A DNA stretch of 64,000 bases from Intestinirhabdus alba (GTDB taxonomy: Bacteria > Pseudomonadota > Gammaproteobacteria > Enterobacterales > Enterobacteriaceae): positions 63,601-127,600 of the forward strand of contig NZ_WMJZ01000007.1 in NCBI RefSeq assembly GCF_009711095.1. Direction: 5' to 3'. Positions within the stretch are counted from its first letter, which is position 1; each line of letters opens with the position of its first letter. The notes under the pieces were generated by a model. It did not search any database, was not told the origin of the DNA, and saw nothing but the letters and a program-made list of their open reading frames with translations. Positions 28,400-38,044 of the stretch are shown here, one piece after another. Both the position numbers and the translations under genes were made by a program.

Positions 28400-28615
28400 T
28401 TACAGGGAAGCGTGTTGACCGCTGACCACATAGTTAATGGTCTGCTGATAGATGTCGCTGAGGATATCATTGTCGGAAGCCTCAACCCATTTGGTCAGCT
28501 CCATTAAAATGTCATCTTCGGTGACAACGCCTAATTCTGCCCGCAATCCCTGTTCAATCGCATGTACCAGCGCCGGCTGCGCCGTTGATGACATTGCTGA
28601 ATAATAAGTAAACAT
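28400..28615 (-). CDS. bdm: biofilm-dependent modulation protein
   Basis: This gene encodes 71 residues starting MFTYYSAMSSTAQPALVHAI. It is homologous to E. coli Bdm, a small cytoplasmic protein controlled by RcsB and osmotic stress and linked to motility and biofilm. It lies between sra and the divergent osmC, the conserved order. It also resembles YmgB/AriR-type small proteins in size and helical character. Confidence 0.92.
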   Translation of the reverse strand: MFTYYSAMSSTAQPALVHAIEQGLRAELGVVTEDDILMELTKWVEASDNDILSDIYQQTINYVVSGQHASL

Positions 28616-28935
28616 CGTAACCTCCTTGACGGTGTATTAAAAATACAACTCATAAAACATAAAATTTAAAGCGTATTCAGCATGGCAAATATTTTATGCA
28701 CTGTAGTTCAGAAAACTCCTGGAACATTTAAAAACATTAAAGTAATAAGCTGACACGCCAGTAAATCCTCTGCAGAAAATAAATGGTGTTAACAATATAA
28801 AATATTTACCAGGACTATCCTGAATTCATTTTACCCGTAGCGCCGGTTTGCTGACAAAAGCAGACATGTCCTGAATACGCCCGGCCGGTTAAAGATGAAC
28901 TATACTTGCCTTTTTTAGCCAACAGGAGAGCAATA
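28616..28935. promoter_or_regulatory. divergent bdm-osmC control region
   Basis: This 320-bp AT-rich gap holds the promoters of bdm and osmC. CTATACT at 28900-28906 is a good sigma-S-type -10 for osmC. CAGGA-CTA-TCCTG at 28810-28822 is a short dyad of the kind bound by RcsB, which activates both genes in E. coli; that assignment is tentative. Confidence 0.5.
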
Positions 28936-29373
28936 ATGACAATCCATAAAAAAGGTCAGGCACACTGGGAAGGTGATATTAAACGCGGTAAAGGCACGGT
29001 TTCCACCGAGAGCGGCGCACTGAGTCAGCAACCCTACGGCTTTAATACCCGCTTTGAGGGCGAGAAGGGCACCAACCCGGAAGAGCTGATCGGCGCGGCG
29101 CACGCCGCCTGCTTCTCAATGGCGCTGTCGCTGATGCTGGGCGAGGCCGGCTTTACGCCGGAGGCGATCGACACCACCGCTGACGTTTCGCTGGATAAGG
29201 TGGACGCCGGTTTTGCCATTACCCGTATCGCGTTGCGCAGCGAGGTGAAAGTGCCGAATATCGATGCCGTCACCTTCGATGGAATTATTCAGAAGGCGAA
29301 GGCCGGCTGCCCGGTTTCACAGCTGCTGAAAGCGGAAATCAGCCTCGATTATCAGCTCAACGGCGCGCAGTAA
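28936..29373 (+). CDS. osmC: osmotically inducible peroxiredoxin OsmC
   Basis: This gene encodes 145 residues from the ATG at 28936 (MTIHKKGQAHWEGDIKRG) with AGGAGA upstream; an ATG 10 codons earlier overlaps the -10 and is unlikely. OsmC reduces organic hydroperoxides with two cysteines, here in AHAACFSMALS and KAGCPVSQLLK. It is a cytoplasmic dimer induced by osmotic stress and stationary phase. Confidence 0.95.
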   Translation: MTIHKKGQAHWEGDIKRGKGTVSTESGALSQQPYGFNTRFEGEKGTNPEELIGAAHAACFSMALSLMLGEAGFTPEAIDTTADVSLDKVDAGFAITRIALRSEVKVPNIDAVTFDGIIQKAKAGCPVSQLLKAEISLDYQLNGAQ

Positions 29374-29379
29374 GACTGT

Positions 29380-29403
29380 GGAGAATGCCGCCGGGCATTC
29401 TCC
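29380..29403 (+). terminator. hairpin after osmC
   Basis: GGAGAATGCC-GCCG-GGCATTCTCC is a perfect 10-bp stem 7 nt after the osmC stop. There is no long T-run, so termination strength is uncertain. A similar hairpin occurs at 61400. Confidence 0.65.
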
Positions 29404-30058
29404 GCTTACCGCAATCGCGCACTTCCCGGACGTATATTGCCTTATCAGCCGCTCAAATAACTCCCCGCCGCCGGTCATAAACCGAAAAAAGGATAAAGCC
29501 TCTCTCTGGAATTGTTGACGTCAGGAAGCAATAACGCGATACACCGTTTTTCATTAATAAACGCAGGGTTATTAGCGCCCGCTATTTCCCGGATTATTCT
29601 CAATAAACGCTGTCGGTCAACCGACGCAACGGTGAAATTAATCTCAGGACTATAAAGTGGGGCAACCGGATCGGCGTCTGTTTATAAACAGATTTATCAA
29701 TGGGTCAGGTGTTATTAATACTATTAACGCCGGAACATAACAGGGCGTAAGCGATGAAACGTCATATTATCTCTCTTTTTTAATAACAGGCGCTGCCGGT
29801 GCAGCAGATTAAGCCGGGGCAAGTCCCAGGCCGGTTCCGCCAGCGTCCGCCGCCGGCAAAGGCCAACTCAATCTTCTGTTACAAATCTGCCCCTTCTTTA
29901 AACGACGCCGGACGGCCAGCGGCGCACCGCGAAACGTGACGCTGTCACTTCATTTTTTCCAGGCTGGTCTATGCTTGTTACTGCGTGCGCCGCGTACAGC
30001 GGCATTTTATCCGGGTAACTGCACCCCGGGGATGCAGTCAGAAAAAAGGGCGACAGTA
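29404..30058. other. long region upstream of the trehalose operon
   Basis: About 655 bp have no convincing gene. The treZYglgX promoter must lie here. I see no recognised small RNA; some palindromic GC-rich patches occur near 29820-29860. Confidence 0.4.
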
Positions 30059-31849
30059 ATGAGTTCAAAATCCTTTTGTAAAAGCTGGGGAAGTGAATTT
30101 GTAGCCAAAGACGTCGTTCGCTTTCGCGTATGGGCGACAGGTCATGAAAAGATAACCCTCATCCTTGCGGGGGAAAGGTACGCCATGCACGCCGCGGGCA
30201 ACGGCTGGTTTGAGCGCGAAGTTTCCGGCGTTACGCCAGGAGCGGAATATCAGTATCTGCCCGACGACGGCCCCGCGTTGCCCGATCCGGCATCGCGGGC
30301 GCAGGTGGGCGACGTCAACGGCCCATCGCGGGTGATCGATCCCACCGCCTATCGCTGGCAAAACGCGCAATGGCAGGGGTGCCGCTGGGAGGAAGCGGTT
30401 TTCTACGAGCTGCATATCGGCACCTTCACCCCGGAGGGCACCTTCCGGGCGGCAATCGCAAAATTGCCCTATCTGGCCGAGCTTGGCGTGACGCTTATCG
30501 AACTGATGCCGGTCTCCCAGGCCGGCGGCAACCGCGGCTGGGGCTACGACGGCGTGCTGCTTTATGCTCCCCACGCCGCCTGGGGCACCCCGGACGATCT
30601 GAAGGCCTTTATCGACGCCGCCCACGGCTACGGCCTGTCGGTAGTGCTCGACATTGTGCTTAACCACTTTGGTCCCGAGGGCAACTATCTGCCGCAGCTG
30701 TCGCCGGATTTCTTTCATAAGGAAGAGATGACGCCCTGGGGCAACGGCATCGCCTGGGACGAGGACGCCGTGCGTCGCTACATGAGCGAAGCCCCCCTTT
30801 ACTGGCTGCAGGAGTACAACTTTGACGGGCTGCGCTTCGACGCTATCGACCATATTCAGGATACGACCGAAAAGTCTATTCTTCTGGAGATCGCCGAACG
30901 GATCCGCGCGGAAATTAGCGACCGGCCCATTCATCTGACTACCGAAGACGGACGCAACATAATTTTCCTCCACCCGCGCACGGCGGACGGCGGCATTCCG
31001 CTGTTCAGCGGCGAATGGAACGATGATTTCCATAACGCGGTCCACGTGATGGCCACCGGAGAAACCCAGGGCTATTACATCGACTATGCCGACCAGCCGG
31101 AAAAACACGTTGCCAGAGCCATGAGCGAGGGCTTCGCCTGGCAGGGTGAATTTTCACCCTTTAGCGGCAGGCCGCGAGGGGAAAGAAGCGCAGGCCAGCC
31201 GCCCACGGCCTTTGTCGATTTTATTCAGAACCATGACCAGGTGGGCAACCGGGCGCAGGGAGAACGACTGATCCGCCTTGCCGGAGCGGACAAGACCCGG
31301 GTGCTGCTCGCCGCGCTGCTGCTGTCGCCGCATATTCCGCTGCTGTTTATGGGCGAAGAGTACGGCGAAACCGCACCGTTTTTTTTCTTTACTGATTTTC
31401 ACGGCGAGCTGGCGCAGGCGGTGCGCGAAGGCCGGGCGAAAGAGTTTTCCGGGCACGCCGGCCACGGAGAGGAGGACGTTCCCGATCCCAACGCGCCTGA
31501 CACCTTCAACCGTTCAAAGCTCGACTGGAAGAAGCTGCAAAGCGAAGAGGGGAAGGCGTTTCTGGCCTTTACCCGCGAGCTGCTGCTCAAGCGACGCAAA
31601 CACATTGTGCCGCTGCTGGCCGATGCGCCGGGGGAGTGCGGCAGGGTGCTGCAAACCGCACCGGGCCTGGTGGCGGTAAGCTGGCGCTTTCCGAAAGGTA
31701 CGCTGTCGCTGGCATTTAATATCGGCGATACCGAAGTGCCGCTGCCGGAAATGCCGGGCAGAACCCTGTTTGCCTGGCCCGGTGAACGCCACAATCTTCC
31801 CCGTAACGCCATTGTGGTTCGCCTTGCGCAGGGAGAGAACTCGCGATGA
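30059..31849 (+). CDS. treZ: maltooligosyltrehalose trehalohydrolase
   Basis: This gene encodes 596 residues from the ATG at 30059 (MSSKSFCKSWGSEF), with AAGGG upstream; the open frame reaches back to 29936. It is a GH13 enzyme that releases trehalose from maltooligosyl-trehalose made by TreY. GH13 regions are visible: DIVLNHFGP (I), GLRFDAIDHI (II, nucleophile Asp), TEDGRN (III, acid Glu) and FIQNHDQVGN (IV). An N-terminal CBM48-like domain precedes them. The stop overlaps the treY start by 4 nt. Confidence 0.94.
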   Translation: MSSKSFCKSWGSEFVAKDVVRFRVWATGHEKITLILAGERYAMHAAGNGWFEREVSGVTPGAEYQYLPDDGPALPDPASRAQVGDVNGPSRVIDPTAYRWQNAQWQGCRWEEAVFYELHIGTFTPEGTFRAAIAKLPYLAELGVTLIELMPVSQAGGNRGWGYDGVLLYAPHAAWGTPDDLKAFIDAAHGYGLSVVLDIVLNHFGPEGNYLPQLSPDFFHKEEMTPWGNGIAWDEDAVRRYMSEAPLYWLQEYNFDGLRFDAIDHIQDTTEKSILLEIAERIRAEISDRPIHLTTEDGRNIIFLHPRTADGGIPLFSGEWNDDFHNAVHVMATGETQGYYIDYADQPEKHVARAMSEGFAWQGEFSPFSGRPRGERSAGQPPTAFVDFIQNHDQVGNRAQGERLIRLAGADKTRVLLAALLLSPHIPLLFMGEEYGETAPFFFFTDFHGELAQAVREGRAKEFSGHAGHGEEDVPDPNAPDTFNRSKLDWKKLQSEEGKAFLAFTRELLLKRRKHIVPLLADAPGECGRVLQTAPGLVAVSWRFPKGTLSLAFNIGDTEVPLPEMPGRTLFAWPGERHNLPRNAIVVRLAQGENSR

Positions 31850-34371
31850 TCCCGTTATCCACCTATCGTATTCAGTTCCGCAACGGCATGACCTTTGACC
31901 GCGCCGCTGCCCTGATCCCCTATATTAAGGCGCTCGGCGTCAGCCATCTGTACGCTTCGCCCATTTTTACCGCCACCCGCGGCTCCACCCACGGCTATGA
32001 CGTCACTAACGCCAACCAGCTCGATCCGACCCTCGGCGGCCGGGAGGGCTTTGATCGGCTGGTCCAGGCGCTGAAAAGCGCAGGGCTTGGACTGATCCTT
32101 GATATCGTGCCGAACCACATGGCCAGCTCGCTGGAGAATCCCTGGTGGCGGGACGTGCTGGAATATGGCGAAAAAAGCCGCTATGCCCGCCACTTCGATA
32201 TCGACTGGTCACAGCGTCTGACGCTGCCGTTTCTCGGCGACAGCTTTGAGGCAGCGCTGGAAAAAGGCGATATTACCGTCGCGGCAGATCCGCAGACCGG
32301 CAGGCCCGCCCTCAGATATTACGATAGCGACTACCCGCTGACACCGGACAGCTGGCAGGGACGCGAAGCAGAGATCCTCGCCCTGCGCGATAAGCGCGCC
32401 ATTGCCGAACTGCATGAGCGTCAGCCGTGGCGGCTGATATCCTGGCGGGAGGCACCGCGCGCGCTCTCCTGGCGCCGCTTTTTTGAGGTGACCGGACTGG
32501 TGGGCGTGCGCGTGGAGGACGACGCGGTGTTTGACGACAGCCACCGTCTGATCCTTGAACTGGTCAGAAGCGGCGCGGTGGATGGCCTGCGGGTGGACCA
32601 CGTCGACGGGCTGGCCGATCCGCACGCCTACCTTGAACGGCTGCGGCGCGAAGCGGGTCCCGACTGCTATATCGTCGTGGAGAAGATCCTCGGTAAGGGC
32701 GAACAGCTGCCCGCCGACTGGCCGGTTTCCGGCACCACCGGCTATGAGTTTATCGCTTCGCTTGCTGAAGTGCTGGTGGACGACGAGAAGATCGGCGAGC
32801 TGCGCAGCGCCTGGGAGGAGATGGTCGGCAGCACGGTAGATATGCGCGATGAGCTGCGGGCCGCCAGGCTGCTGATGGTGGAGCGCAACTTCGAGGGCGA
32901 ATTTAACCGGCTGCTGGGGCTGGCGCAGGCCATTGCCCGCAGCGAAGGCAGCGCAGCGGAAGAGGCGAGCCTGCGGCTGGCGCTGCGCGAACTGCTGATC
33001 GCCTTTCCCGTCTATCGCACCTACGGCACGGCGGCGGGAATGAGGCCATCGGATGTTCGCCTGCTGCAGCGCGTGGCGGAGAGCGTGCGCGGGCTGCCGG
33101 CCCCCCCTGAACCGCGGGCGCTGGCGTTTATTCTGGCTATTCTGCAGGGCGATACCGCCAGTAAAGCGTCGGCCAGCGAATTCCGCACCCGTTTCCAGCA
33201 GTTAACCGGGCCGCTGATGGCCAAGTCGGTGGAAGATACGCTGTTTTTCCGCCAGAACATGGGGCTGGCGCTGAATGAAGTGGGGGCTGAACCGGTGCCA
33301 CAACCCTTTTCTCGGGACCGCTTTCACCAGGAGATGCAGAACCGGCTTATCCGCCAGCCGGATGCGCTCTCCGGCACCTCAACTCACGACACCAAGCGCG
33401 GGGAGGACGCCCGTGCCCGCCTGTATACCCTGACCGAAGCGCCGGAGCGCTGGGCCGACTGCGTGGACCGCTGGCGACAGCTGAATCAGACCCACGTCAG
33501 ATTTCTTAATGACGGCACCGCGCCGAAAGCGGCAGATACCTGGATGCTCTACCAGGCGCTGGCCGGCGTCTGGCCAACCACCCTGCGGCCGCAGGATGCC
33601 GAAGGCGTTAAGGCGCTGGAGAGGCGCTTTTTAATCTTTGTCGAAAAGGCGCTGCGGGAGGCGAAGCTGCGCACCGACTGGGTGGATAACAACGAGGCTT
33701 ACGAAACGGCGGTTCTTGACTACGCCCGGCATATGCTGGCCCATGATAACGGCGACTTTTTGCAGGATTTTTACGCCGCGCTGCAGCCCTTTATTCGCGC
33801 CGGGCTGTTTAACAGTCTGACCCAGACGGTTATTAAGCTCACCGCGCCGGGGGTGCCGGACATCTATCAGGGCAGCGAGGCGCTGAACTTTAGCCTGGTG
33901 GATCCCGACAACCGGCGGGAGCCTGACTTCGCCGCGCTGGCGCGCCGGCTTGCCGCAAGCGACGCCAGCGTGTTCACCCACGAAGTCGCCTGGCTGAACG
34001 GACAGGTGAACCTGTTTGTGACCACCACGCTTCTGCACCTGCGTCAGCAAAGCCCGCGCCTGTTCCGTGGGGGAGACTACCTGCCGCTGACCGCCAGCGG
34101 CGAGCGGCAGAGTAACGTCATCGCTTATGCCAGAGCCACCGACGACGAGGCGTTGATCGTCATTGCGCCCCGGCTGGTCTTTGGACACCTTGACGACGCG
34201 CAGCGCGGCAAGCTGTGGCGGCAGACCGCCGTCGCGCTGCCTGAGCGGCTGGCCGGACGCCGCTATCGCGACCTGTTCAGCGGGGAGACGCTGGAGGTCA
34301 GCGACGCTCTGATGCTGGATACGTTGCCCGGACAGGCGTCGCCTGGCGTATTACATGAAGTGCGGGAATAG
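31846..34371 (+). CDS. treY: maltooligosyl trehalose synthase
   Basis: This gene encodes 841 residues, the length of TreY. It isomerises the reducing-end alpha-1,4 bond of maltodextrins to alpha-1,1, giving maltooligosyl-trehalose. GH13 motifs are DIVPNHMA, GLRVDHVDGL, VVEKILGKGE and STHDTKRGED. The N-terminal STYRIQFRNGMTFDRAA is characteristic. With TreZ it converts glycogen-derived dextrins to trehalose without consuming nucleotide sugar. Overlap with treZ indicates coupling. Confidence 0.95.
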   Translation: MIPLSTYRIQFRNGMTFDRAAALIPYIKALGVSHLYASPIFTATRGSTHGYDVTNANQLDPTLGGREGFDRLVQALKSAGLGLILDIVPNHMASSLENPWWRDVLEYGEKSRYARHFDIDWSQRLTLPFLGDSFEAALEKGDITVAADPQTGRPALRYYDSDYPLTPDSWQGREAEILALRDKRAIAELHERQPWRLISWREAPRALSWRRFFEVTGLVGVRVEDDAVFDDSHRLILELVRSGAVDGLRVDHVDGLADPHAYLERLRREAGPDCYIVVEKILGKGEQLPADWPVSGTTGYEFIASLAEVLVDDEKIGELRSAWEEMVGSTVDMRDELRAARLLMVERNFEGEFNRLLGLAQAIARSEGSAAEEASLRLALRELLIAFPVYRTYGTAAGMRPSDVRLLQRVAESVRGLPAPPEPRALAFILAILQGDTASKASASEFRTRFQQLTGPLMAKSVEDTLFFRQNMGLALNEVGAEPVPQPFSRDRFHQEMQNRLIRQPDALSGTSTHDTKRGEDARARLYTLTEAPERWADCVDRWRQLNQTHVRFLNDGTAPKAADTWMLYQALAGVWPTTLRPQDAEGVKALERRFLIFVEKALREAKLRTDWVDNNEAYETAVLDYARHMLAHDNGDFLQDFYAALQPFIRAGLFNSLTQTVIKLTAPGVPDIYQGSEALNFSLVDPDNRREPDFAALARRLAASDASVFTHEVAWLNGQVNLFVTTTLLHLRQQSPRLFRGGDYLPLTASGERQSNVIAYARATDDEALIVIAPRLVFGHLDDAQRGKLWRQTAVALPERLAGRRYRDLFSGETLEVSDALMLDTLPGQASPGVLHEVRE

Positions 34372-34412
34372 CCCATTACCTCACGTTTTCTATATCTGTT
34401 GGAGAAAGCACA

Positions 34413-36488
34413 ATGCCAAAAGGTCGCTCATTTGCTATCAGGCCGGGCAACGGCCATCTGCTCGGCGCTAATTACGACGGCAGCGGCGTTAACTTCGCTA
34501 TTTTTTCCGCCCACGCCGAGCGCGTGGAGCTGTGTCTGTACGATCCGAGCGGCCAGACGGAGATTGCCCGTCTGGATCTGCCGGAGTTTACCCATGAGGT
34601 CTGGCACGGCTACGTTCCTGGCCTGGAGCCAGGTGCGCTCTACGGCTATCGGGTGCACGGGCCGTTCGATCCGGAAAACGGCCACCGCTTTAACCCGAAC
34701 AAACTGCTGGTCGACCCTTACGCCCGGGAGCTGGTGGGTGACATTCAGTGGAACGAGGCCCATTTTGCCTACGATCTGTACCATGACGATAAGGATCTCA
34801 CCTTCGACGAGCGCGACAGCGCGCCGTTTACGCCGAAGTGCCGGGTGATCGATCCCAATGAGTTCGACTGGCAGGACCAGAATCGCCCCGACATCGCCTG
34901 GCCGGACGCCATTATTTATGAAACCCACGTGAAGGGATTTACCCAGCTGAATCCGGCCATTCCGCAGCCGCTGCGCGGCACCTTCGAGGGGATGGGGCAC
35001 AAGGCCACCGTGGAGTACATCAAAAGTCTTGGCGTCACCTCCGTAGAACTTCTGCCGGTACACTGGTTTCCGGACGATCAGCATCTGCTGGACAGGGGGC
35101 TGAAGAATTTCTGGGGCTATAACACCCTTGGCTTTTTCGCCCCCGCCAGCCACTACTATGGCATGAAGGGCATCCAGGGGTTCCGCGATATGGTGCGGGC
35201 GTTCCACGACGCGGGCATCGAGGTGATCCTCGACGTGGTCTACAACCACACCGCTGAGGGCAACGAGCTTGGCCCGACGCTGTCATTTAAAGGTATCGAC
35301 AACTTCTCCTATTACCGCACCATGCCGGACCAGCACCGCTACTACATTAACGACACCGGCACCGGGAATACGCTTAATACCTCACATCCGCGGGTGCTGC
35401 AGATGGTGATGGACTCGCTGCGCTACTGGGCGGAAGCCATGCATATCGACGGATTCCGTTTCGATCTTGGCACCATTCTCGGCCGCGAGCCGGAGGGGTT
35501 CGACCAGCGCGGCGGCTTCTTTGACGCCATGATGCAGGACCCGGTGCTGTCGAAGCTGAAGCTGATCGGTGAACCCTGGGATATTGGCCCCGGCGGCTAT
35601 CAGGTGGGCGGCTTCCCGCCGGGCTGGGGCGAGTGGAACGACAAATACCGCGATACGGTGCGGGAGTACTGGAAGGGCGACAACGTCGCCACCGACTTTG
35701 CCGCGCGCATTCTCGGCTCCGGCGATCTCTACGACACGCGCGGCCGCCGCCCGTGGGCCAGCGTTAACTTTATCACCGCTCATGATGGCTTCACCCTGAA
35801 CGACCTGGTGTCGTACAACGAGAAGCATAACGAGGCCAATGGTGAAGATAATAACGATGGCCATAACGATAACCGCTCCTTTAACTACGGTGCCGAAGGG
35901 CCAACCGACGATGAAAGCATTAACGCGGTGCGCGAGTGCCAGAAGCGAAACTTCCTGGCCACGCTGCTCTTCTCTCACGGAACGCCGATGCTGCTGGCAG
36001 GGGATGAGTTTGGCCGCAGCCAGATGGGCAACAACAATGGCTACTGCCAGGACAGCGATATTTCGTGGGTGCACTGGGAAAACCTGCCGGAAAGCGCGGA
36101 GGCGCTGCGCCAGTTTACCCGCCATCTTATCGCTCTGCGCAAACAGCAGCCGCTGCTGCGGCGGGAGAGCTGGCGCGACGGAACGATCGTCAAATGGTTT
36201 AACGCCGGCGGCGGGCTGCAGCAGTCCGATCAGTGGGACGAGGGGGCGACCATCGGGCTGTATATCAGCCGTCCGGATCTGCAGCAGGAAGAGGGCGTCT
36301 GGCACGACGCGCTGCTGCTGCTCAATCCCTTCGAGGGCAGCGTGCCGTTTCGCATTCCGCAGCACGGCGAAGGAGGCTGGGTGCTGGAGCTGAACACCGC
36401 CGATCCTGAGCAGCACGGGCTGACCATCGAGGAAGAAACCGACTTCACCCTCGCCGGACGCAGCATTGCGCTGTTCAGGAGGCCGTAG
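34413..36488 (+). CDS. glgX: glycogen debranching enzyme GlgX
   Basis: This gene encodes 691 residues. It is an isoamylase-type GH13 enzyme that cuts alpha-1,6 branches of phosphorylase-limited glycogen. Motifs are DVVYNHTAEGNE, GFRFDLGTIL, IGEPWDIGPGGY and FITAHDGFTLNDLV; a CBM48 domain is at the N-terminus. It lies 41 bp after treY. This makes sense as debranching supplies linear chains to TreY. It is likely a second, operon-specific GlgX in addition to that of the glg cluster, which is outside this window. Confidence 0.93.
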   Translation: MPKGRSFAIRPGNGHLLGANYDGSGVNFAIFSAHAERVELCLYDPSGQTEIARLDLPEFTHEVWHGYVPGLEPGALYGYRVHGPFDPENGHRFNPNKLLVDPYARELVGDIQWNEAHFAYDLYHDDKDLTFDERDSAPFTPKCRVIDPNEFDWQDQNRPDIAWPDAIIYETHVKGFTQLNPAIPQPLRGTFEGMGHKATVEYIKSLGVTSVELLPVHWFPDDQHLLDRGLKNFWGYNTLGFFAPASHYYGMKGIQGFRDMVRAFHDAGIEVILDVVYNHTAEGNELGPTLSFKGIDNFSYYRTMPDQHRYYINDTGTGNTLNTSHPRVLQMVMDSLRYWAEAMHIDGFRFDLGTILGREPEGFDQRGGFFDAMMQDPVLSKLKLIGEPWDIGPGGYQVGGFPPGWGEWNDKYRDTVREYWKGDNVATDFAARILGSGDLYDTRGRRPWASVNFITAHDGFTLNDLVSYNEKHNEANGEDNNDGHNDNRSFNYGAEGPTDDESINAVRECQKRNFLATLLFSHGTPMLLAGDEFGRSQMGNNNGYCQDSDISWVHWENLPESAEALRQFTRHLIALRKQQPLLRRESWRDGTIVKWFNAGGGLQQSDQWDEGATIGLYISRPDLQQEEGVWHDALLLLNPFEGSVPFRIPQHGEGGWVLELNTADPEQHGLTIEEETDFTLAGRSIALFRRP

Positions 36489-37280
36489 ATGAGGCGTCTG
36501 ACGCTCGCGCTGGTCGCGGCCCTTACCCTCAGCGCCTGCGGGGCCAATAATTCGCCGCCCCAGGCACCGATCCCCGGCCAGAAAACCTCCGCCGGGCTGA
36601 AAACGCTGGAAGCCGGGGCCACGCTGATACAATCTCGTCCACCGGTGGAGGCGATCAGCACTTACCTGGACGGCTTTCATTTTTACAGCGGCGATAAAAA
36701 TGGTCAGATGGAGGCACATCACTATGTGACGGTGCTGAACGAGGAGGTGATGCAGGCGGTCATTTATGACGGCAACACGAAGGATGCACGACTGATGGGC
36801 GTGGAATACATCATCAGCGAGCGCCTGTTTAACGCGCTGCCGCCGGAGGAAAAAAAACTCTGGCACAGCCATCAGTATGAGGTGAAATCCGGCAGCCTGG
36901 TTGCGCCGGGCCTGCCGGCTGCGGCGGATAAAGCGCTGATGAGCCGTATCGTCAATACCTACGGCAAAACCTGGCATACATGGCATACCGATCGCGATAA
37001 AACGCTGCCGCTGGGCATCCCGGCGCTGATGATGGGCTTCACCGGCGAAGGGCAGCTCGATCCCACGCTGCTGGCGGAGCGGGACCGGCGGATGGATATT
37101 GATACCCCGGCCGTCAAACGCCAGCGTGAGGATCTCCCGGCGCACCCGGTCCTGCCGGGTGCAAATGCCTGGGAGCGGGGCGAGGTGATTCAGCTGCGGC
37201 GGGTTAACGGCTCCGGTGAGCACGGACGCGGCGATACCGGGCACTTCACCGGGGCGGAGCAGGTAAGGGGAAAAGAGTAA
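36489..37280 (+). CDS. DUF1264/OBAP-family lipoprotein
   Basis: This gene encodes 263 residues. The signal peptide ends in a lipobox, LSAC-G, with Cys18 as the lipidated residue; the following Gly and Ala suggest outer-membrane sorting. The body (about residues 45-220) belongs to the DUF1264 / oil-body-associated-protein family, with HHYVTVLNEEVMQAVIYDG and LWHSHQYEVKSG. Its biochemical role is unknown. The start codon follows the glgX stop directly, so it should be expressed with the trehalose operon. A bidirectional terminator follows. Confidence 0.8.
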   Translation: MRRLTLALVAALTLSACGANNSPPQAPIPGQKTSAGLKTLEAGATLIQSRPPVEAISTYLDGFHFYSGDKNGQMEAHHYVTVLNEEVMQAVIYDGNTKDARLMGVEYIISERLFNALPPEEKKLWHSHQYEVKSGSLVAPGLPAAADKALMSRIVNTYGKTWHTWHTDRDKTLPLGIPALMMGFTGEGQLDPTLLAERDRRMDIDTPAVKRQREDLPAHPVLPGANAWERGEVIQLRRVNGSGEHGRGDTGHFTGAEQVRGKE

Positions 37281-37288
37281 ATACAGCG

Positions 37289-37317
37289 CGATGGCCAGGC
37301 GTTACGCCCGGCCATCG
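37289..37317. terminator. terminator between converging operons
   Basis: CGATGGCC and GGCCATCG form an 8-bp stem enclosing a smaller GGCG/CGCC hairpin, between the lipoprotein gene (plus) and ariR (minus). There is no long T-run. Confidence 0.6.
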
Positions 37318-37339
37318 TCAAATGGTGAGAAAAGCGAGG

Positions 37340-37618
37340 TCAGAGATCGTCCATGGTGTAGCCTACAACAATTTCCAGCGTCTTGCGGATCACATCAGCG
37401 GTGACCACATCGTCGGTACTCTCCAGCGCGCCAATCAACCAGAGAATAATCGCCTTATTATTAATATGCCCTTCAGAGGCGAGGATGCTGCCGATGGCAG
37501 ATTCCAGTAACGCCGACTCTTCGGCCAGCCTGTCTCCGGCACGGCGGAAATATTCAGACATCGCGGCGTTGGGGAGTGCGGCATAAATATCAGGCTGTTT
37601 AAGCATAACTTGACTCAT
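37340..37618 (-). CDS. ariR: AriR/YmgB-type biofilm and acid-resistance regulator
   Basis: This gene encodes 92 residues. The C-terminal part DVIRKTLEIVVGYTMDDL closely follows E. coli AriR (DVIRKTLEIV...), as does NNKAIILWLIGALE. AriR is a small all-helical dimer that acts with YmgA through the Rcs system to raise colanic acid and lower curli. An internal ATG (MLKQPDIY) is an alternative start. It is the last gene of a three-gene operon (ycgZ-ymgA-ariR); a ymgC homologue is not seen. Confidence 0.88.
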   Translation of the reverse strand: MSQVMLKQPDIYAALPNAAMSEYFRRAGDRLAEESALLESAIGSILASEGHINNKAIILWLIGALESTDDVVTADVIRKTLEIVVGYTMDDL

Positions 37619-37676
37619 GAGCTGTCACCGTAAATAAGTTAAAAAGGGCTGTGAGTTAATAAATAGCTGCGTGTAG

Positions 37677-37988
37677 TCAGTGCATTTTTTTGGCGCTTTG
37701 CGACCGGCGTTCGCCGAACAGCTGCAGCACATTATCTTTACGTTCTTTCTCGTTATCCCTGCCATGCTGTGGGCCGCTGGCCTTGTTGCCGCGGGCGAGT
37801 CCCTGATTTATTTCAGCGATAACGTGCTTAATGACTTCCCGCCTCCCGGGATCGCTCTCCGTCGCGGCCATATTCCCCAGCGCGGCGATCAGCGCACGCT
37901 TGCTAATCGGCCCGCGTCCCTTCAGGAGGGAGAGGACAGCCTCGCCGATAATTTCATCTGACAGTCGCTCGATTTCACTTCTGTTCAT
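37677..37988 (-). CDS. ymgA: YmgA-type small connector protein
   Basis: This gene encodes 103 residues. SDEIIGEAVLSLLKG near the start corresponds to the YmgA segment, and the C-terminal third is charged and probably disordered. In E. coli YmgA activates the RcsC/RcsD/RcsB phosphorelay when BluR repression is lifted by blue light and cold. Identity is moderate; the operon position between ycgZ and ariR supports the call. Confidence 0.78.
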   Translation of the reverse strand: MNRSEIERLSDEIIGEAVLSLLKGRGPISKRALIAALGNMAATESDPGRREVIKHVIAEINQGLARGNKASGPQHGRDNEKERKDNVLQLFGERRSQSAKKMH

Positions 37989-38044
37989 AACTGCATCTCT
38001 GGTTGCCGCATGCCCCAGGAACCGGCAGGCGGCGCGAACGTCCG

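Noticed and set aside
35382..37244. A 620-codon minus-strand frame opposite glgX and the lipoprotein gene.
   Set aside because: It is an antisense shadow of two well-defined coding genes, with no recognisable domain.
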